This document shows, piece by piece, positions 43,901 to 53,020 of a DNA stretch of 64,000 bases. The position numbers and the translations under genes were made by a program. Each line of letters begins with the position of its first letter. The stretch's first letter is position 1. The notes beneath the pieces were generated by a model. That model made no database searches. It had not been told where the DNA came from and saw nothing but the letters and a program-made list of their open reading frames with translations. The stretch lies in the NCBI RefSeq assembly GCF_030269645.1, contig NZ_BSTR01000007.1, positions 177,414-241,413 of the forward strand, read 5' to 3'. Source of the DNA: Actinokineospora sp. NBRC 105648. GTDB taxonomy: Bacteria > Actinomycetota > Actinomycetes > Mycobacteriales > Pseudonocardiaceae.

Positions 43901-45745
43901 GACGCCGACCAGGCGGCCGCGCCCGAGCGGGTGCCGCTCACCCCGCCGCCGGGCACGTCCAGCCAGGACGTCATGGGGCTGACCACCGAGATGGAGCCCA
44001 TCGGCGAGGCCGTGCAGAAGCGCAGGCGCGTCGACCAGACCCTGGCCCGGTTCTCCAAGGTGCACGACGAGATGAAGGCCGAGGAGAAGGCCAAGAAGTC
44101 CAAGCGCATCAAGCTCTCCCCGTGGGCCGCCGAGGACGCCGCGCTCGACGAGAAGCTCGACGAGCTCGGCCAGGTGCCCGCCGAGCCGACCGTGGTCGTC
44201 GCCCCGGTCGACCGGAACCAGGACCGGGACCGGAACGGCGGGGATGGTGGGGACACCAAGGACGACGAGAAGCCCAAGCGCCGGTGGTCGCTGATCGCGA
44301 AGGTGTTCTCCGGGTCCACCGCGATCTTGGTGTTCATCGCGACCGGGATCGGCTGGGGTTTCAAGGAGTACACCGACAACGCGTTCGAGCAGGTCCGCGC
44401 GCTGGACCCGAACTCCGACGCGATCCAGAACGCCGAGGGTCAGCGCGGCGACGAGAACTTCCTGCTGGTCGGCTCCGACAGCCGGGAGGGCGCCGAGGCC
44501 GAGGAGGGGGTCGGCGACACCAGCAAGGTCCCCGGCGCGCGCTCGGACACCGTGATGGTGGCGCACATCCCGGCCGACCGGAAGCGCGTGGTCGTCGTGT
44601 CGTTCCCGCGCGACCTGGAGATCAACCGGCCGGGCTGCGAGCGGTTCGACTCGAAGGCGGCCAAGTACACCGGCGAGCAGGTCGTGGCGCAGAAGACCGC
44701 CAAGATGAACACCGCCTACCAGGTGGGCGGCCCGCTCTGCGTGACCAAGGTGGTGCAGGAGATCTCCGGCCTGCAGATCACCCGGTTCCTCGGCATCGAC
44801 TTCACCGGCTTCCGCGGCATGGTCGACGCGGTCGACGGGGTGAACGTGTGCGTCGAGAAGCCGATGTTCGACACCAAGCTGAACAAGTGGATCGTGCAGG
44901 AGGCGGGCACCGAGGTCGCGCTCAAGGGCGAGCAGGCGCTGGACTTCGTGCGCGCCCGGCACGTGCGCGGCGACCCGACCTCGGACTACGGCCGGATCAA
45001 GCGCCAGCAGCGGTTCCTGTCCTCGTTGCTGCGCAAGGCCATGTCCGGTCAGGTGCTGCTCGACCCGGGCAAGCTGACCAAGTTCACCGACGAGGTGTCC
45101 AAGTCGACCTTCGGCGACAACATCGGGGTCGAGTCGCTGATGCAGCTCGGCCAGTCGCTGCAGGACCTGGAGCCGGGCCGGGTCACCTTCATCACCGTGC
45201 CCACCGTCGGCGAGGCGAACTCGCGCGGCAACGAGGTGCTGCGCAAGGACGACACGAGCGCGCTGTTCAAGGCGATCATCAACGACCAGCCGCTGCCGGG
45301 TGAGCGCGCGGGCGCGCCCAAGGGTGGCAGCACCCAGCAGGCCGCGCCGCTGCGCCAAGAGCCGCAGCCCGCCGACCCGAAGACGCTGAAGATCCAGGTG
45401 CTCAACGGCGGCAACCCCACCGCCAACATCGCGCGCCGCACGGCCGACAAGCTCGCGGCCTTCGGTTACACCGTCGTGCAGGTCAACCCGGGTCCGTCGG
45501 TGCCCAAGTCCGTGGTGCGCTACGGCAAGGGCCACGAGGGCGCCGCGCAGACACTGGCCTCATCGATCCCCGGGGCGCTGCTCCAGGAGGACCCCGGCAT
45601 GGGTGCCGCGCTGATCCTGGTGCTCGGCCCCGACTTCAACGGCCAGGTCAACGCCCCAGGCAGCGGCCCGACCCCCGCACCGGCGCCCGCGCCGCTGCCG
45701 CAGGACCTCTCCACCGTCAACGGCGGAGATGTGAACTGCGCCTAG
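40901..45745 (+). CDS. Giant LytR-CpsA-Psr (LCP) family cell-wall polymer ligase
   Basis: A 1,614-residue LCP protein that attaches arabinogalactan-like or teichoic polymers to peptidoglycan. Residues 1-1120 are Pro/Arg/Gly-rich and disordered, with two tandem repeat blocks: an FGEHPQPSGRAPHPGQRP-type unit at about 590-740, and a 16-residue TGQRPIPGEQSQRPDF-type unit at about 835-930. A single membrane segment at about 1130-1155 follows. The LCP domain (about 1185-1350; LLVGSDSREG, RSDTVMVAHI, VSFPRDLEI, ALDFVRARH) has the polyprenyl-phosphate-binding Arg and Asp residues. A LytR_C domain ends it. The GTG has AAGGAG 6 bases upstream. Confidence 0.92.
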   Translation: MPDDYDREPGSPSGGKRRAPDPTEQPRRRRRSMEGAGGVSVSDLVERHTGSKTNLTPVQPVPEPEEIPRHQAPGGHQAPAPTGRRAAPETGPPRHDDAGSQPRARRAAPDSPGRTDSPGRTEVPGRSGAPGHAELPDQAELPGRPEPTGRRAAPDEPRSRRAAPEPSGRRAAPDPEPQSRPAGGHRAADPIEQADGPYAGSGPEPVGGYRAGDPPVGPRPGDFDRPAAGRRSGNSPEPTSGRRARTPEPAGDYRAGNAGIPANLPRVDNAAAPIGQPVGDAAELAGRRVPTGRRRAPEPPVDTAPAINDAPSGHARRSRADVSPPANPLDTFGDRPQPGPRRALDDSRGQAPQAEQVPSRPAPTSLGAAFGARRGAGADSEPVQPPPAPPQPVAPVQTPPVSPPESRRTRTSTHSVPADILARSTGQPAERPAPAVAEDALPKSVADLLGNAPVGKRAKKETFAESAARGRADAQRSLPGNPTPPPARHLTADEPPAGPLHPPGTPEFPYGEGAPAPLRPPAGEERPQAPGRGPVLPNRRPQPSNNAPFALPAPFADEQSADHPRGRTPFPNDDAFGGPAVQRPRAAQPDEPPFGEHPQPSGRAPHPGQRPRGPQPNDEAPFGQPPAGRAPQPGPRPRGPLPRDDESAFGEQPQPSGRQPHPGQRPRPLTDDEPPFVPSGRGQRPPGRGPLPDELPFGQHPQPSGRAPHPGQRPPAPDEPPFGEHPQPSGRAPHPGQRPQGRPPMPPVDERQGGQSSGQFPVHGRQPHRADQGSGRQSGERPVPPPDGPGQRNGRPPGLTGQYPTPGERPAAVDPTDFTGQRPLPREQAPGPAEGFTGQRPIPGEQSQRPDFTGQRPIPGEQSQRPDFTGQRPVPGEQSHRPDHPGQRPVPGEQSQRPDFTGQRPIPGEQSQRPDFTGQRPVPGEQFAGQADPGPAGQRPAFPGQRGHTGERPVPGDPAQRTGQRPIPGDSAEQGHRDPNGKPGIPRQIPPGQSSMPPHPDADQAAAPERVPLTPPPGTSSQDVMGLTTEMEPIGEAVQKRRRVDQTLARFSKVHDEMKAEEKAKKSKRIKLSPWAAEDAALDEKLDELGQVPAEPTVVVAPVDRNQDRDRNGGDGGDTKDDEKPKRRWSLIAKVFSGSTAILVFIATGIGWGFKEYTDNAFEQVRALDPNSDAIQNAEGQRGDENFLLVGSDSREGAEAEEGVGDTSKVPGARSDTVMVAHIPADRKRVVVVSFPRDLEINRPGCERFDSKAAKYTGEQVVAQKTAKMNTAYQVGGPLCVTKVVQEISGLQITRFLGIDFTGFRGMVDAVDGVNVCVEKPMFDTKLNKWIVQEAGTEVALKGEQALDFVRARHVRGDPTSDYGRIKRQQRFLSSLLRKAMSGQVLLDPGKLTKFTDEVSKSTFGDNIGVESLMQLGQSLQDLEPGRVTFITVPTVGEANSRGNEVLRKDDTSALFKAIINDQPLPGERAGAPKGGSTQQAAPLRQEPQPADPKTLKIQVLNGGNPTANIARRTADKLAAFGYTVVQVNPGPSVPKSVVRYGKGHEGAAQTLASSIPGALLQEDPGMGAALILVLGPDFNGQVNAPGSGPTPAPAPAPLPQDLSTVNGGDVNCA

Positions 45746-45754
45746 TCGCACCCC

Positions 45755-45776
45755 GTTCATCTTCGGTTTACCCCGC
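45755..45776 (+). promoter_or_regulatory. PHO box upstream of phoU
   Basis: Two 11-bp direct repeat units, GTTCATCTTCG and GTTTACCCCGC, match the actinobacterial PhoP consensus GTTCACC-N4. They lie 42 bases before the phoU ATG, so phosphate starvation control is expected. Confidence 0.7.
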
Positions 45777-45817
45777 GATGGCACGACGCCTGTTGTCGGC
45801 GCTCTAGGCTGTGCGGC

Positions 45818-46483
45818 ATGCGTGAGGCTTACCATCTCGAACTAGGACAGCTCGCCGACAAGCTGGCGGGCATGTGCTCCCAGGTCGCCGAGGCGATGGA
45901 GCTCGCCACGCGCGCTCTCCTCGAGGCGAACCTGAGCATCGCCGAGCAGGTGATCAGCGGCGACGAGAAGATCGACGACGCGCGCTCGGCGTGCGAGGAG
46001 CAGGCGTACGCCCTGCTGGCGCTGCAGGCGCCGGTGGCGACCGACCTGCGGACCGTGCTCGCGGCGATCCACGCCGCGGAGAGCCTGGAGCGGATGGGCG
46101 ACCTGGCCCTGCACGTGGCCAAGGCCGCGCGGCGCAGGCACCCGGCGCACGTGCTCCCGGACCCGGTCAACGGCTACTTCGCCGAGATGGGCCGCGTCGC
46201 GGTGCAGCTCGCGCGCAAGGCCGAGGACGTCATCCGCAGCCAGGACGTGGCCGCGGCGCGCGCCCTCGAGGACGCCGACGACGAGATGGACGACCTGCAC
46301 CGGCACCTGTTCACGCTGATCATGAACAAGGACTGGGACCACGGCGTCGCCTCGGCGGTCGACGTGACCCTGCTCGGCCGGTTCTACGAGCGCTACGCCG
46401 ACCACGCGGTGTCGGTGGCCAAGCGGGTCGTGTTCGTGGTCACCGGCAGGCTGCCGGGCACCACCAACGACGAGGACCTGTAG
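45818..46483 (+). CDS. phoU: Phosphate signalling protein PhoU
   Basis: A 221-residue all-helical protein with two PhoU repeats. The metal-cluster motifs are DEKIDDAR with ERMGDLALHVA in the first half and DDEMDDLHRHL with ERYADHAVSVAK in the second. It links Pst transport to repression of the phosphate regulon. It is 4.5 kb from pstB and on the opposite strand from the pst operon, with the ESX cassette between, but each has its own PHO box. Confidence 0.93.
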   Translation: MREAYHLELGQLADKLAGMCSQVAEAMELATRALLEANLSIAEQVISGDEKIDDARSACEEQAYALLALQAPVATDLRTVLAAIHAAESLERMGDLALHVAKAARRRHPAHVLPDPVNGYFAEMGRVAVQLARKAEDVIRSQDVAAARALEDADDEMDDLHRHLFTLIMNKDWDHGVASAVDVTLLGRFYERYADHAVSVAKRVVFVVTGRLPGTTNDEDL

Positions 46484-46489
46484 GCGCTC

Positions 46490-47260
46490 TCAGCGCCTCG
46501 GCACGGCGGACGTGACGAGCTCACCCAGCTGCTGGGTGAGCCGTCCGCTGTCCGCGGGTGAGTACGTCGCGCGCAGCGCGCCGTCGGGCTGCGGCCTGCT
46601 CACCGACAGGTAGCGGCCCGCGTCGGTGTCGATCCAGCCGACGCTGCCGACCTCGACCTCCCGGCCGTGCCTGCCGCGCCCGGTGACGGCGAAGAACCCG
46701 TAGCCGGTGCGCGGGCGCTCCAGCATGGTGGCCGCGAGCCGCAGTTGGGTGTCCGAAGTGGACCTCGGCGCGCGGACCTGCTGGACGAACCCGCCACTCT
46801 GCTCCGGTCGCGGCGCGGGCTCGGTGACCAACACCGACTGCCCCGGGCCCGCACCGGCCCTGGGCAGCAGGTCGACCAGCGCGCGGGCCAACCCCGACGG
46901 GCTGATCAGCTCGAACCGGATCGACTGTCCTTCTTGGACAGCCAGCACCCCGGTGTTCCCAGCCGCCGCAGCCCGTGCCCGGATCGGACGGTCTTTGTCG
47001 ACAGTCCCCATCGCGGCGACCGCGACGTCGTGGTCGGCGCAGACACCAAGCGCCGCCTCGACATCCGGGGCGATCTGGTTGCGGTGGATCAGCCCGCGGT
47101 TGGTCAGGTCGGTGAAAACCGCCCGCGCGATGCGGTCACGGTCCTCTTCGAACTGACCGAAACTCGGGACCTCGAACGGGAACAGCCGGACGTTGACCCG
47201 CAACACCTGGGCGAGCGTGTCGACCGCGGCGAGCGACAGCGAGAACGAGCGTGGTGGCAT
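46490..47260 (-). CDS. ESX secretion-associated protein EspG
   Basis: A 256-residue soluble protein of the EspG fold, a cytosolic chaperone that binds PE/PPE-type substrates and delivers them to the type VII machine. It shows FSLSLAAVDTLAQVLRVNVR at the start, LIHRNQIAPDVEAAL in the middle and GSVGWIDTDAGRYL near the end. It is last in the ESX run, just after the PPE-like gene; no EccC motor is in the window. Confidence 0.85.
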   Translation of the reverse strand: MPPRSFSLSLAAVDTLAQVLRVNVRLFPFEVPSFGQFEEDRDRIARAVFTDLTNRGLIHRNQIAPDVEAALGVCADHDVAVAAMGTVDKDRPIRARAAAAGNTGVLAVQEGQSIRFELISPSGLARALVDLLPRAGAGPGQSVLVTEPAPRPEQSGGFVQQVRAPRSTSDTQLRLAATMLERPRTGYGFFAVTGRGRHGREVEVGSVGWIDTDAGRYLSVSRPQPDGALRATYSPADSGRLTQQLGELVTSAVPRR

Positions 47261-47266
47261 CGAGGC

Positions 47267-48961
47267 CTAGCCGCCGATCACGGGTGGCGCGGTCATCTCG
47301 TCGGTGCCGAACACCTCGTCCGGGTCGGCCTCGACCAGGTACGAGGGCCGCTGGTGCTCCTCGTCCTCACCACCCTGGCCGCGTCCGCCCCCGGCACCCA
47401 TACCGCCCGCGCCCGGAGCACCCCGACCACCGGCCGCCGCGGCACCACCGCGACCGCCCGCCGCCGCGTGCTCGGCCGCCAACGCGCCGACCCCGGACGC
47501 GCCACCCGCACCGATACCGCCGGGCTTGCCGACGCCGCCGCGCACGCCCTCAGCACCACCAGCCATGCCGCCCCCGCCAGCACCGCCACCCGCGCCGCCG
47601 CCGAAGCCGCGACCTCCGCCCGCACCGCCGCCGCCCCGTCCGCCACGCAGCGAGTCCTCGCCACCGGTGAAGGGCCCACCGCCGCCGATGGGCGCGAACC
47701 CACCCGGCAGCCCGCCCTGGTTGTTGCCGGGGCCCGCGTTGTTGCCCGCGGGGATGTTGCCGGGGTAGCCGGGGGTGCCCGGCTGGGTGCCGGGACCCGG
47801 CCAGTTGCCGGGGTTGGTGCCGTTGTCACCGGGGAAGGTCGGGATCCCGGGCGTGCCAGGTGGCCTGCCGGTCCCGCCGCCGGTCCCGTTCCCGCCGCCG
47901 GTGTCGCCCCCACCGCCGGGCGGCTTCACCTGGTGCGTACCACCGTCGGAGCCGTCACCGCCGCTGAACGTGCTCGGTCGCCCCCCGCCGTCGTCCCCAC
48001 CGACGTCGACGGTGCCCGTCTTGGGCTTCTCGACCTTGTCGACGCCTTCCTTCTCGCCCTTGCCTTCGTCGCCCCCGCCGCTCATGGTCGGCGGCGTGGC
48101 GAAGGCGGGCATGGTCGACGAGCTGCCCAGGCTGCCGTCGTAGGTCCCCACGACCCGCGCGGCCTCGGCGTGCGCGGACTGGCTCTCCCGGTACTCGGCC
48201 ATGTACTGCGCGCCCTTGCGCACCAGGTCGAGCGGGTTCGTCGTGGTCATCAGGTCCCGGTTCGCCGCCGCGGCGTCGAAGGGCACCTCGTCGGGCATCG
48301 AGTTCTTCGCCTCGGCCAGCGCGCTCGACTGGATCCCGGCCTGGGTGCCCGCCAACTGCGCGCTCTGCCCGGCCTTGCCCACCCAGTTGCCGACGTCGGC
48401 CATGAACGTGCGCGCCGAGTCCCCGGCCTCGCCCTGCCAGTCGGCCCGGCTGTCGTTGATCGCGCTCGCCACCTCGGTCTGGAACCGGGTCATCGCGTTG
48501 CCCGCGCCCAGGTACAGGTCACCCATCTCGCCGACCTGGTCCGGATCGACGTCCTGGGTCACCATCGGCTTGAGCGCCGAGTGCTCGTAGCTCTGGTAGT
48601 TCGTACTCCGCATCCCCGGTGCCTGCCGCAGCTCGACCCCGTGCGCGAGCTGCTGGGCCTGCGCCGACATCTCCTGGTTGTACTGCTCCCGCACGTCGCT
48701 GTTGCGGCTGAACCGCTTCCAGATCTCCCACCAGTGCGAGTTGTCGATGTCCTGGTCGACCTGCTGCTCAGCCTGCCCCTGGACATCGGCACTGGTGTCG
48801 GAGGTGCCCTTGCGGTCGATGTAGTACGGACTGCGCGGGTCGTAGGTCGGGTCATACCCGGGATCCCGCGGGTCGTAGTTCGGACTCGACGGGTCGGAGA
48901 CGTCCGTCGCCCGCGGATCCCCCTTGGGCGGGGTGTAGGCGGTCCTCATCGGCCCAGGCAT
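47267..48961 (-). CDS. PPE-like ESX substrate
   Basis: A 564-residue protein. The N-terminal helical domain (about 45-260) follows an SHWWEIWKRFSRN segment. The middle and end (about 290-545) are Gly/Pro-rich low complexity. The C-terminus contains YLVEADPDEVFGTDE, a YxxxD/E secretion signal of type VII substrates. GGGAGG lies before the ATG. It is encoded directly before its likely chaperone EspG. It should be exported as a heterodimer with a small partner, perhaps the 127-residue protein of the same operon. Confidence 0.85.
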   Translation of the reverse strand: MPGPMRTAYTPPKGDPRATDVSDPSSPNYDPRDPGYDPTYDPRSPYYIDRKGTSDTSADVQGQAEQQVDQDIDNSHWWEIWKRFSRNSDVREQYNQEMSAQAQQLAHGVELRQAPGMRSTNYQSYEHSALKPMVTQDVDPDQVGEMGDLYLGAGNAMTRFQTEVASAINDSRADWQGEAGDSARTFMADVGNWVGKAGQSAQLAGTQAGIQSSALAEAKNSMPDEVPFDAAAANRDLMTTTNPLDLVRKGAQYMAEYRESQSAHAEAARVVGTYDGSLGSSSTMPAFATPPTMSGGGDEGKGEKEGVDKVEKPKTGTVDVGGDDGGGRPSTFSGGDGSDGGTHQVKPPGGGGDTGGGNGTGGGTGRPPGTPGIPTFPGDNGTNPGNWPGPGTQPGTPGYPGNIPAGNNAGPGNNQGGLPGGFAPIGGGGPFTGGEDSLRGGRGGGGAGGGRGFGGGAGGGAGGGGMAGGAEGVRGGVGKPGGIGAGGASGVGALAAEHAAAGGRGGAAAAGGRGAPGAGGMGAGGGRGQGGEDEEHQRPSYLVEADPDEVFGTDEMTAPPVIGG

Positions 48962-48986
48962 GACTCGACCTCCCACGACAGGCGCA

Positions 48987-49559
48987 TCACGGCAACTCAG
49001 GTTCCACAAGCTTCGCAGCATCCAACGCGGGCGCGCACAACTTCGCCGAGTCCCCACCAACGAGCTGGAGGTCGACGCGCGACTTGTCGGTGACACCGAT
49101 GGCCACCGCACACCCGCCGTCGTTCGGGCGAAGTGCCTGGACACCGCTGTGCGACCCGACCGAGACCTCCTTGATCTCACCGTCGGCGACTACGTCCTTG
49201 ATCCCGGCATCCTCGAACAGGACCAGGGTGATCGTGTAGCTGTCCGCGATGCTGCCCTTGTCGACCCGCCAGGTGCACGTGCGCGATTTGCCAGTGGTCT
49301 TGGGTCTCGGGGCACCGGTGATCCCGATCGACTTGGCCGCACTGCTGGAGATCAGCTCACACGGGTCCAGCGACTTGAGCGACGGCCCGGACGACCCGGT
49401 CGTCGACGGCGTGTTGGGCTTCGTGGTGGTGCCCGTCGTTGTACCACCGCTGGCCACGGGGCTACCCGCTGTCGAGTCGGAACACGCGGCGAGTCCCAGG
49501 AGCAAGACCGAAACCGCACCGACCCAGGCCGACCTGCGCACGAATCCCCCGTATCCCAT
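48987..49559 (-). CDS. DUF3558-family lipoprotein
   Basis: A 190-residue lipoprotein: hydrophobic signal with lipobox LAAC, a Gly/Thr/Ser-rich linker, then the DUF3558 fold starting LDPCELISSSAAKSIG. Cysteines at CTW, GGCAVAIG and KLCAPALD are likely disulfides. DUF3558 proteins often accompany ESX genes in Pseudonocardiaceae. The ATG at 49559 starts just after the stop of the 127-residue gene; a GTG further on is possible. Confidence 0.82.
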   Translation of the reverse strand: MGYGGFVRRSAWVGAVSVLLLGLAACSDSTAGSPVASGGTTTGTTTKPNTPSTTGSSGPSLKSLDPCELISSSAAKSIGITGAPRPKTTGKSRTCTWRVDKGSIADSYTITLVLFEDAGIKDVVADGEIKEVSVGSHSGVQALRPNDGGCAVAIGVTDKSRVDLQLVGGDSAKLCAPALDAAKLVEPELP

Positions 49560-49566
49560 GATCAGC

Positions 49567-49950
49567 TCAGACAAGGGTGCCAGCGATCTGCTGATCGGTC
49601 TCCTGGTAGTTCGCCATCGCCTTCTTGATGCCCTCTTCGGCCTTGACCAGCGATTCGCGGAAGTGCAGGAGCTGGGTCAGGAATCCCTGGGCGTCCGACG
49701 CCACCTGCGCCATGTACGGCTTCATGACCTCGGCGTTGTTGGAACTTCCGAGCATGGGGCTCTGCGACAGCACCGACAGCGTCGACCGCTCGTCGTCGAC
49801 CCAGGCGGCCATGTTCCGGATGGCGGTGAGGAGGGCGGCGCCGCCTTCCTCGTTCACGGCGAAGCGGCCTGCGGCGGCGCTGCCCGCGAAGTCGTCCATG
49901 GCCTTGCCGATGGCGCTCAGCGGGGCGTTCGCGCCCTCGTCGATGTACAT
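49567..49950 (-). CDS. Small helical ESX-associated protein
   Basis: A 127-residue all-helical protein, MYIDEGANAPLSAIGKAMDD onward. A helix-turn-helix region holds MAAWVDDERSTLSVLSQ, and the C-terminus is a long helix (FRESLVKAEEGIKKAMANYQ) with a tyrosine and ETDQQ, roughly like the YxxxE export motif. It is the first gene of the ESX run and is likely a WXG100-like partner of the PPE protein. Confidence 0.72.
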   Translation of the reverse strand: MYIDEGANAPLSAIGKAMDDFAGSAAAGRFAVNEEGGAALLTAIRNMAAWVDDERSTLSVLSQSPMLGSSNNAEVMKPYMAQVASDAQGFLTQLLHFRESLVKAEEGIKKAMANYQETDQQIAGTLV

Positions 49951-50056
49951 GGTCGCCCCCGATCCCGGTCAAAGACTCCACGGGCACGGTACCAACAGGG
50001 GTGTGCCCTCGTCCCGGGTGTGACGCAAGTGGGGCGGGCGGGGTTCCGCGGAACGC

Positions 50057-50091
50057 CCGAGGTCCCCCGCACGGGGTGCGGGGGACCTCGG
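50057..50091. terminator. Terminator between pstB and the ESX operon
   Basis: A perfect 16-bp inverted repeat (CCGAGGTCCCCCGCAC / GTGCGGGGGACCTCGG) with loop GGG. It follows the pstB stop by about 118 bases on the minus strand. A direct repeat CGACGAGCGGTGGAGCGG occurs twice between it and pstB. Confidence 0.8.
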
Positions 50092-50208
50092 AAGAGCGAA
50101 GCAGTCGATCCGACGCGGGCGACCGACGAGCGGTGGAGCGGGAACATCAGCAGCTTCGTCAACCGGCTGGCCGAGCGACGACGAGCGGTGGAGCGGTGGA
50201 GCCGCGGA

Positions 50209-50985
50209 TCAGCCGAAGCGGCCGGAGATGTAGTCCTCGGTGGCCTTCTGGGTGGGGTTGGAGAAGATGCGCTCGGTGTCGTCGATCTCCACCAGCCTGC
50301 CGGGCTGGCCGACGCCCGCGAGGTTGAAGAACGCCGTCTGGTCGCTCACCCGGGCCGCCTGCTGCATGTTGTGGGTGACGATGACGATCGTGTAGTCCTT
50401 CTTCAGCTCTTGGATCAGGTCCTCGATCGCCAGGGTGGAGATGGGGTCCAGCGCCGAGCACGGCTCGTCCATGAGCAGGACGTCGGGCTGCACGGCGATG
50501 GCCCGGGCGATGCAGAGCCGCTGCTGCTGGCCGCCGGAGAGGCCGCCGCCGGGGCGGTTGAGGCGGTCCTTGACCTCGGCCCACAGGTTGGCGCCGCGCA
50601 GGGCCTGCTCGGCGATCTGGTCGAGCTTCTTGCGGTCGCGCTCGCCCGCGAGCTTGAGGCCCGCGACGACGTTGTCGCGGATCGACATGGTCGGGAACGG
50701 GTTGGGGCGCTGGAACACCATGCCGATGGTGCGCCGGACCGACACCGGGTCGACGGTGGAGGCGTAGATGTTCTCGCCGTCGAGCAGGACGTTGCCCTCG
50801 GCGCGGGCGCCCGGGATGACCTCGTGCATGCGGTTGAGCGACCGCAGGACGGTCGACTTGCCGCAGCCCGAGGGGCCGATGAACGCGGTGACGTTGCGCG
50901 GCGGCACCGCCAGCGAGACCTGGTCGACGGCGTGGAACTTGCCGTAGTACAGGTTGAGGTCCTTCACATCAATTCGCTTGGCCAT
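50209..50985 (-). CDS. pstB: Phosphate ABC transporter ATPase PstB
   Basis: A 258-residue ABC ATPase. Walker A is [10 protein letters not shown]-loop is FQRPNPFP, signature is LSGGQQQR, Walker B is [13 protein letters not shown], with the H-loop His in VTHNM. It energises high-affinity phosphate import with PstCA and PstS. It is last in the pstSCAB operon, 10 bases after pstA. Confidence 0.96.
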   Translation of the reverse strand: MAKRIDVKDLNLYYGKFHAVDQVSLAVPPRNVTAFIGPSGCGKSTVLRSLNRMHEVIPGARAEGNVLLDGENIYASTVDPVSVRRTIGMVFQRPNPFPTMSIRDNVVAGLKLAGERDRKKLDQIAEQALRGANLWAEVKDRLNRPGGGLSGGQQQRLCIARAIAVQPDVLLMDEPCSALDPISTLAIEDLIQELKKDYTIVIVTHNMQQAARVSDQTAFFNLAGVGQPGRLVEIDDTERIFSNPTQKATEDYISGRFG

Positions 50986-50995
50986 GATCGCTCGC

Positions 50996-51907
50996 TTACT
51001 TCGTCTTCAGGGAGGTAAACCGCGAGATCAACGATCCCAGCAGGTTGAACACGGTGATGATGATGATCAGCGTGACCGCCGCGCCCCAGACCCGGGACTC
51101 GCCGACCGCGTTGGTGGTGAGCCGCTCGGAGGTCATCAGCAGCGGCAGCGACGCCATGTTGCCCTGGAACGGGTCGTAGTTGATGAAGGTGGTGTAGCCG
51201 ACCAGGACCAGCACCGGCGCGGTCTCGCCCATCACGCGGGCGATGGCCAGCGAGATGCCGGTGATGATGCCCGAGAGCGCGGTCGGCACGACGATCTTGA
51301 CGATCGTCTTCCACTTCGGCACGCCGAGCGCGTAGGCGGCCTCGCGCAGCTCGTCCGGGACGATCTTGAGCAGCTCCTCGGTGGTGCGCACCACCACCGG
51401 GATCATCAGCAGCACCAGGGCCAGCGAGACGGCGAAGGCGCTGCGGGGCAGGCCCAGGGTGGTGACCCAGAGCGCGTAGATGAACAGGGCGGCCACGATC
51501 GAGGGGACACCGGAGAGGATGTCGACGGTGAACGTCACGGCCTTGGCCAGCCGCGAGCGCTTGCCGTACTCGACCAGGTAGACCGCCACCATGACCGCGA
51601 TCGGCACCGCGATGACCGCGCAGATCAGGCCCTGCAGCAGGGTGCCGATGATCGCGTGGAAGACACCGCCGCCGAACTGGCGGGAGGTCAGGCCCGCGAG
51701 CGACTTCTGCCACCAGTCGGCGGAGAGGACGTACTGGAAGCCCTTGGCCAGGACCGTGATCAGCAGCCACACCAGCGGGGCCAGGGCGACGACGAAGGCG
51801 CCCCCCACCAGGACGGTGGCCAGCTTGTTCTTGAACCGCCGGGAGGAGTTGATCTCCTGGAAGGCGGGTGGGGTCGCGGGCCGGTCGAGGTCGGTCGCGG
51901 TGCTCAT
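50996..51907 (-). CDS. pstA: Phosphate ABC transporter permease PstA
   Basis: A 303-residue permease with six hydrophobic segments and the EAA loop in [15 protein letters not shown], where PstB docks; later [15 protein letters not shown] is typical. It overlaps pstC by ATGA. The first 25 residues are a polar cytosolic tail. Confidence 0.94.
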   Translation of the reverse strand: MSTATDLDRPATPPAFQEINSSRRFKNKLATVLVGGAFVVALAPLVWLLITVLAKGFQYVLSADWWQKSLAGLTSRQFGGGVFHAIIGTLLQGLICAVIAVPIAVMVAVYLVEYGKRSRLAKAVTFTVDILSGVPSIVAALFIYALWVTTLGLPRSAFAVSLALVLLMIPVVVRTTEELLKIVPDELREAAYALGVPKWKTIVKIVVPTALSGIITGISLAIARVMGETAPVLVLVGYTTFINYDPFQGNMASLPLLMTSERLTTNAVGESRVWGAAVTLIIIITVFNLLGSLISRFTSLKTK

Positions 51908-52983
51908 TCGTACTCCTTGTGACCGGAGATGATCGATCGGGCGAACGCGTTGACCACGAAGGTGAGCACGAACAGCACGAGACCGGCCGCGATGTAGGCC
52001 CCCGCGCCGCGCGGGTCGTTGAACTCCTGCGCCGCCCGGGCAATCTTGGAGGCGATGGTGTCGCCGCCGTCGAACAGCGTGAAGCTGAAGGGCTGGTTGG
52101 TCGAGCTGAGGATGATCAGCACGGCGATGGTCTCGCCGAGCGCGCGGCCCAGGCCGAGCATGGAGGCGCTGACGTAGCCCGCGCGGCCGAAGGGCAGCAC
52201 GGTCGTGCGCACGACCTCCCACTTGGTGGCGCCCAGCGCGAGCGCGCCCTCGATCTGCATCGGCGGGGTGCGGTCGAAGACCTCGCGGCTGATCGCGGTG
52301 ATGATCGGCAGCAGCATCACCGCGAGCACGATGCCCGCGGTGAAGATGGTCTGGCCGATCACCAGGTTGGAGCTGCCGGTGGCGAAGATCGGCAGCCAGC
52401 CCAGGTTCTCGTTGAGCCAGACGCTGATCGGCGAGAGCGCGGGCGCCAGCACGTAGGCGCCCCACAGGCCGTAGATGATCGAGGGGACCGCGGCCAGCAG
52501 GTCGACGAGGTAGGCGAACGGCTTGGCCAGCCTGCGCGGGGCGTACTGGGTGAGGAACAGCGCGATGCCCAGCGAGACCGGCATCGCGATGATCAGCGCG
52601 AAGACCGCGCTGAAGATGGTGACCAGCAGCAGGTCGAGCACGCCGAAGGCCAGGTTGCCCGGCTCCGGCTTCCACTCCCGGCTGAACAGGAAGTTGACGT
52701 TGTTCTCGGCCAGCGAGGGGATCGCCTGGATCAGCAGGAAGATGCCGATCAGGGCGATCATGACGACGACGAAGACGCCGGAACCGACAGTCAACGCCTT
52801 GAAGATCTTGTCACCCGGTCGGGTGACCACCTTGGGGGGAGTGGTGGGGTCACCACCGCTGCCGCCCTGTGCAGTGGAAGTAATCGGGGCCTCCGGTGCG
52901 GTGTTGGACGCCGCGCCGTCCCGCGGCCCGCCGGTGCTCGCACCGGGGGCCGCGGGACGTCCGACCGTGTCGGATTCGCTCAT
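51904..52983 (-). CDS. pstC: Phosphate ABC transporter permease PstC
   Basis: A 359-residue permease. Residues 1-55 are a disordered Gly/Ser/Pro tail; six membrane segments follow, with the EAA-type loop [15 protein letters not shown] and [15 protein letters not shown]. Pairs with PstA. The gene starts 37 bases after the pstS stop. Confidence 0.94.
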   Translation of the reverse strand: MSESDTVGRPAAPGASTGGPRDGAASNTAPEAPITSTAQGGSGGDPTTPPKVVTRPGDKIFKALTVGSGVFVVVMIALIGIFLLIQAIPSLAENNVNFLFSREWKPEPGNLAFGVLDLLLVTIFSAVFALIIAMPVSLGIALFLTQYAPRRLAKPFAYLVDLLAAVPSIIYGLWGAYVLAPALSPISVWLNENLGWLPIFATGSSNLVIGQTIFTAGIVLAVMLLPIITAISREVFDRTPPMQIEGALALGATKWEVVRTTVLPFGRAGYVSASMLGLGRALGETIAVLIILSSTNQPFSFTLFDGGDTIASKIARAAQEFNDPRGAGAYIAAGLVLFVLTFVVNAFARSIISGHKEYE

Positions 52984-53020
52984 CTCGTCGTCTCGGCTCG
53001 CTTGTTCGCCAGTGGGAAAA

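Noticed and set aside
40746..43982. 1,078-codon plus-strand frame overlapping the LCP N-terminus
   Set aside because: Ser/Pro/Arg-only composition, ends within the LCP repeats; a frame shadow of the Pro-rich region.
42116..45535. 1,139-codon open frame on the minus strand across the LCP gene
   Set aside because: GC-rich antisense frame; no domains, and the plus-strand gene has clear LCP and LytR_C motifs and a ribosome site.
50125..50195. Direct repeat near pstB as an insertion-sequence scar
   Set aside because: Only 18 bases duplicated, with no transposase or inverted ends.
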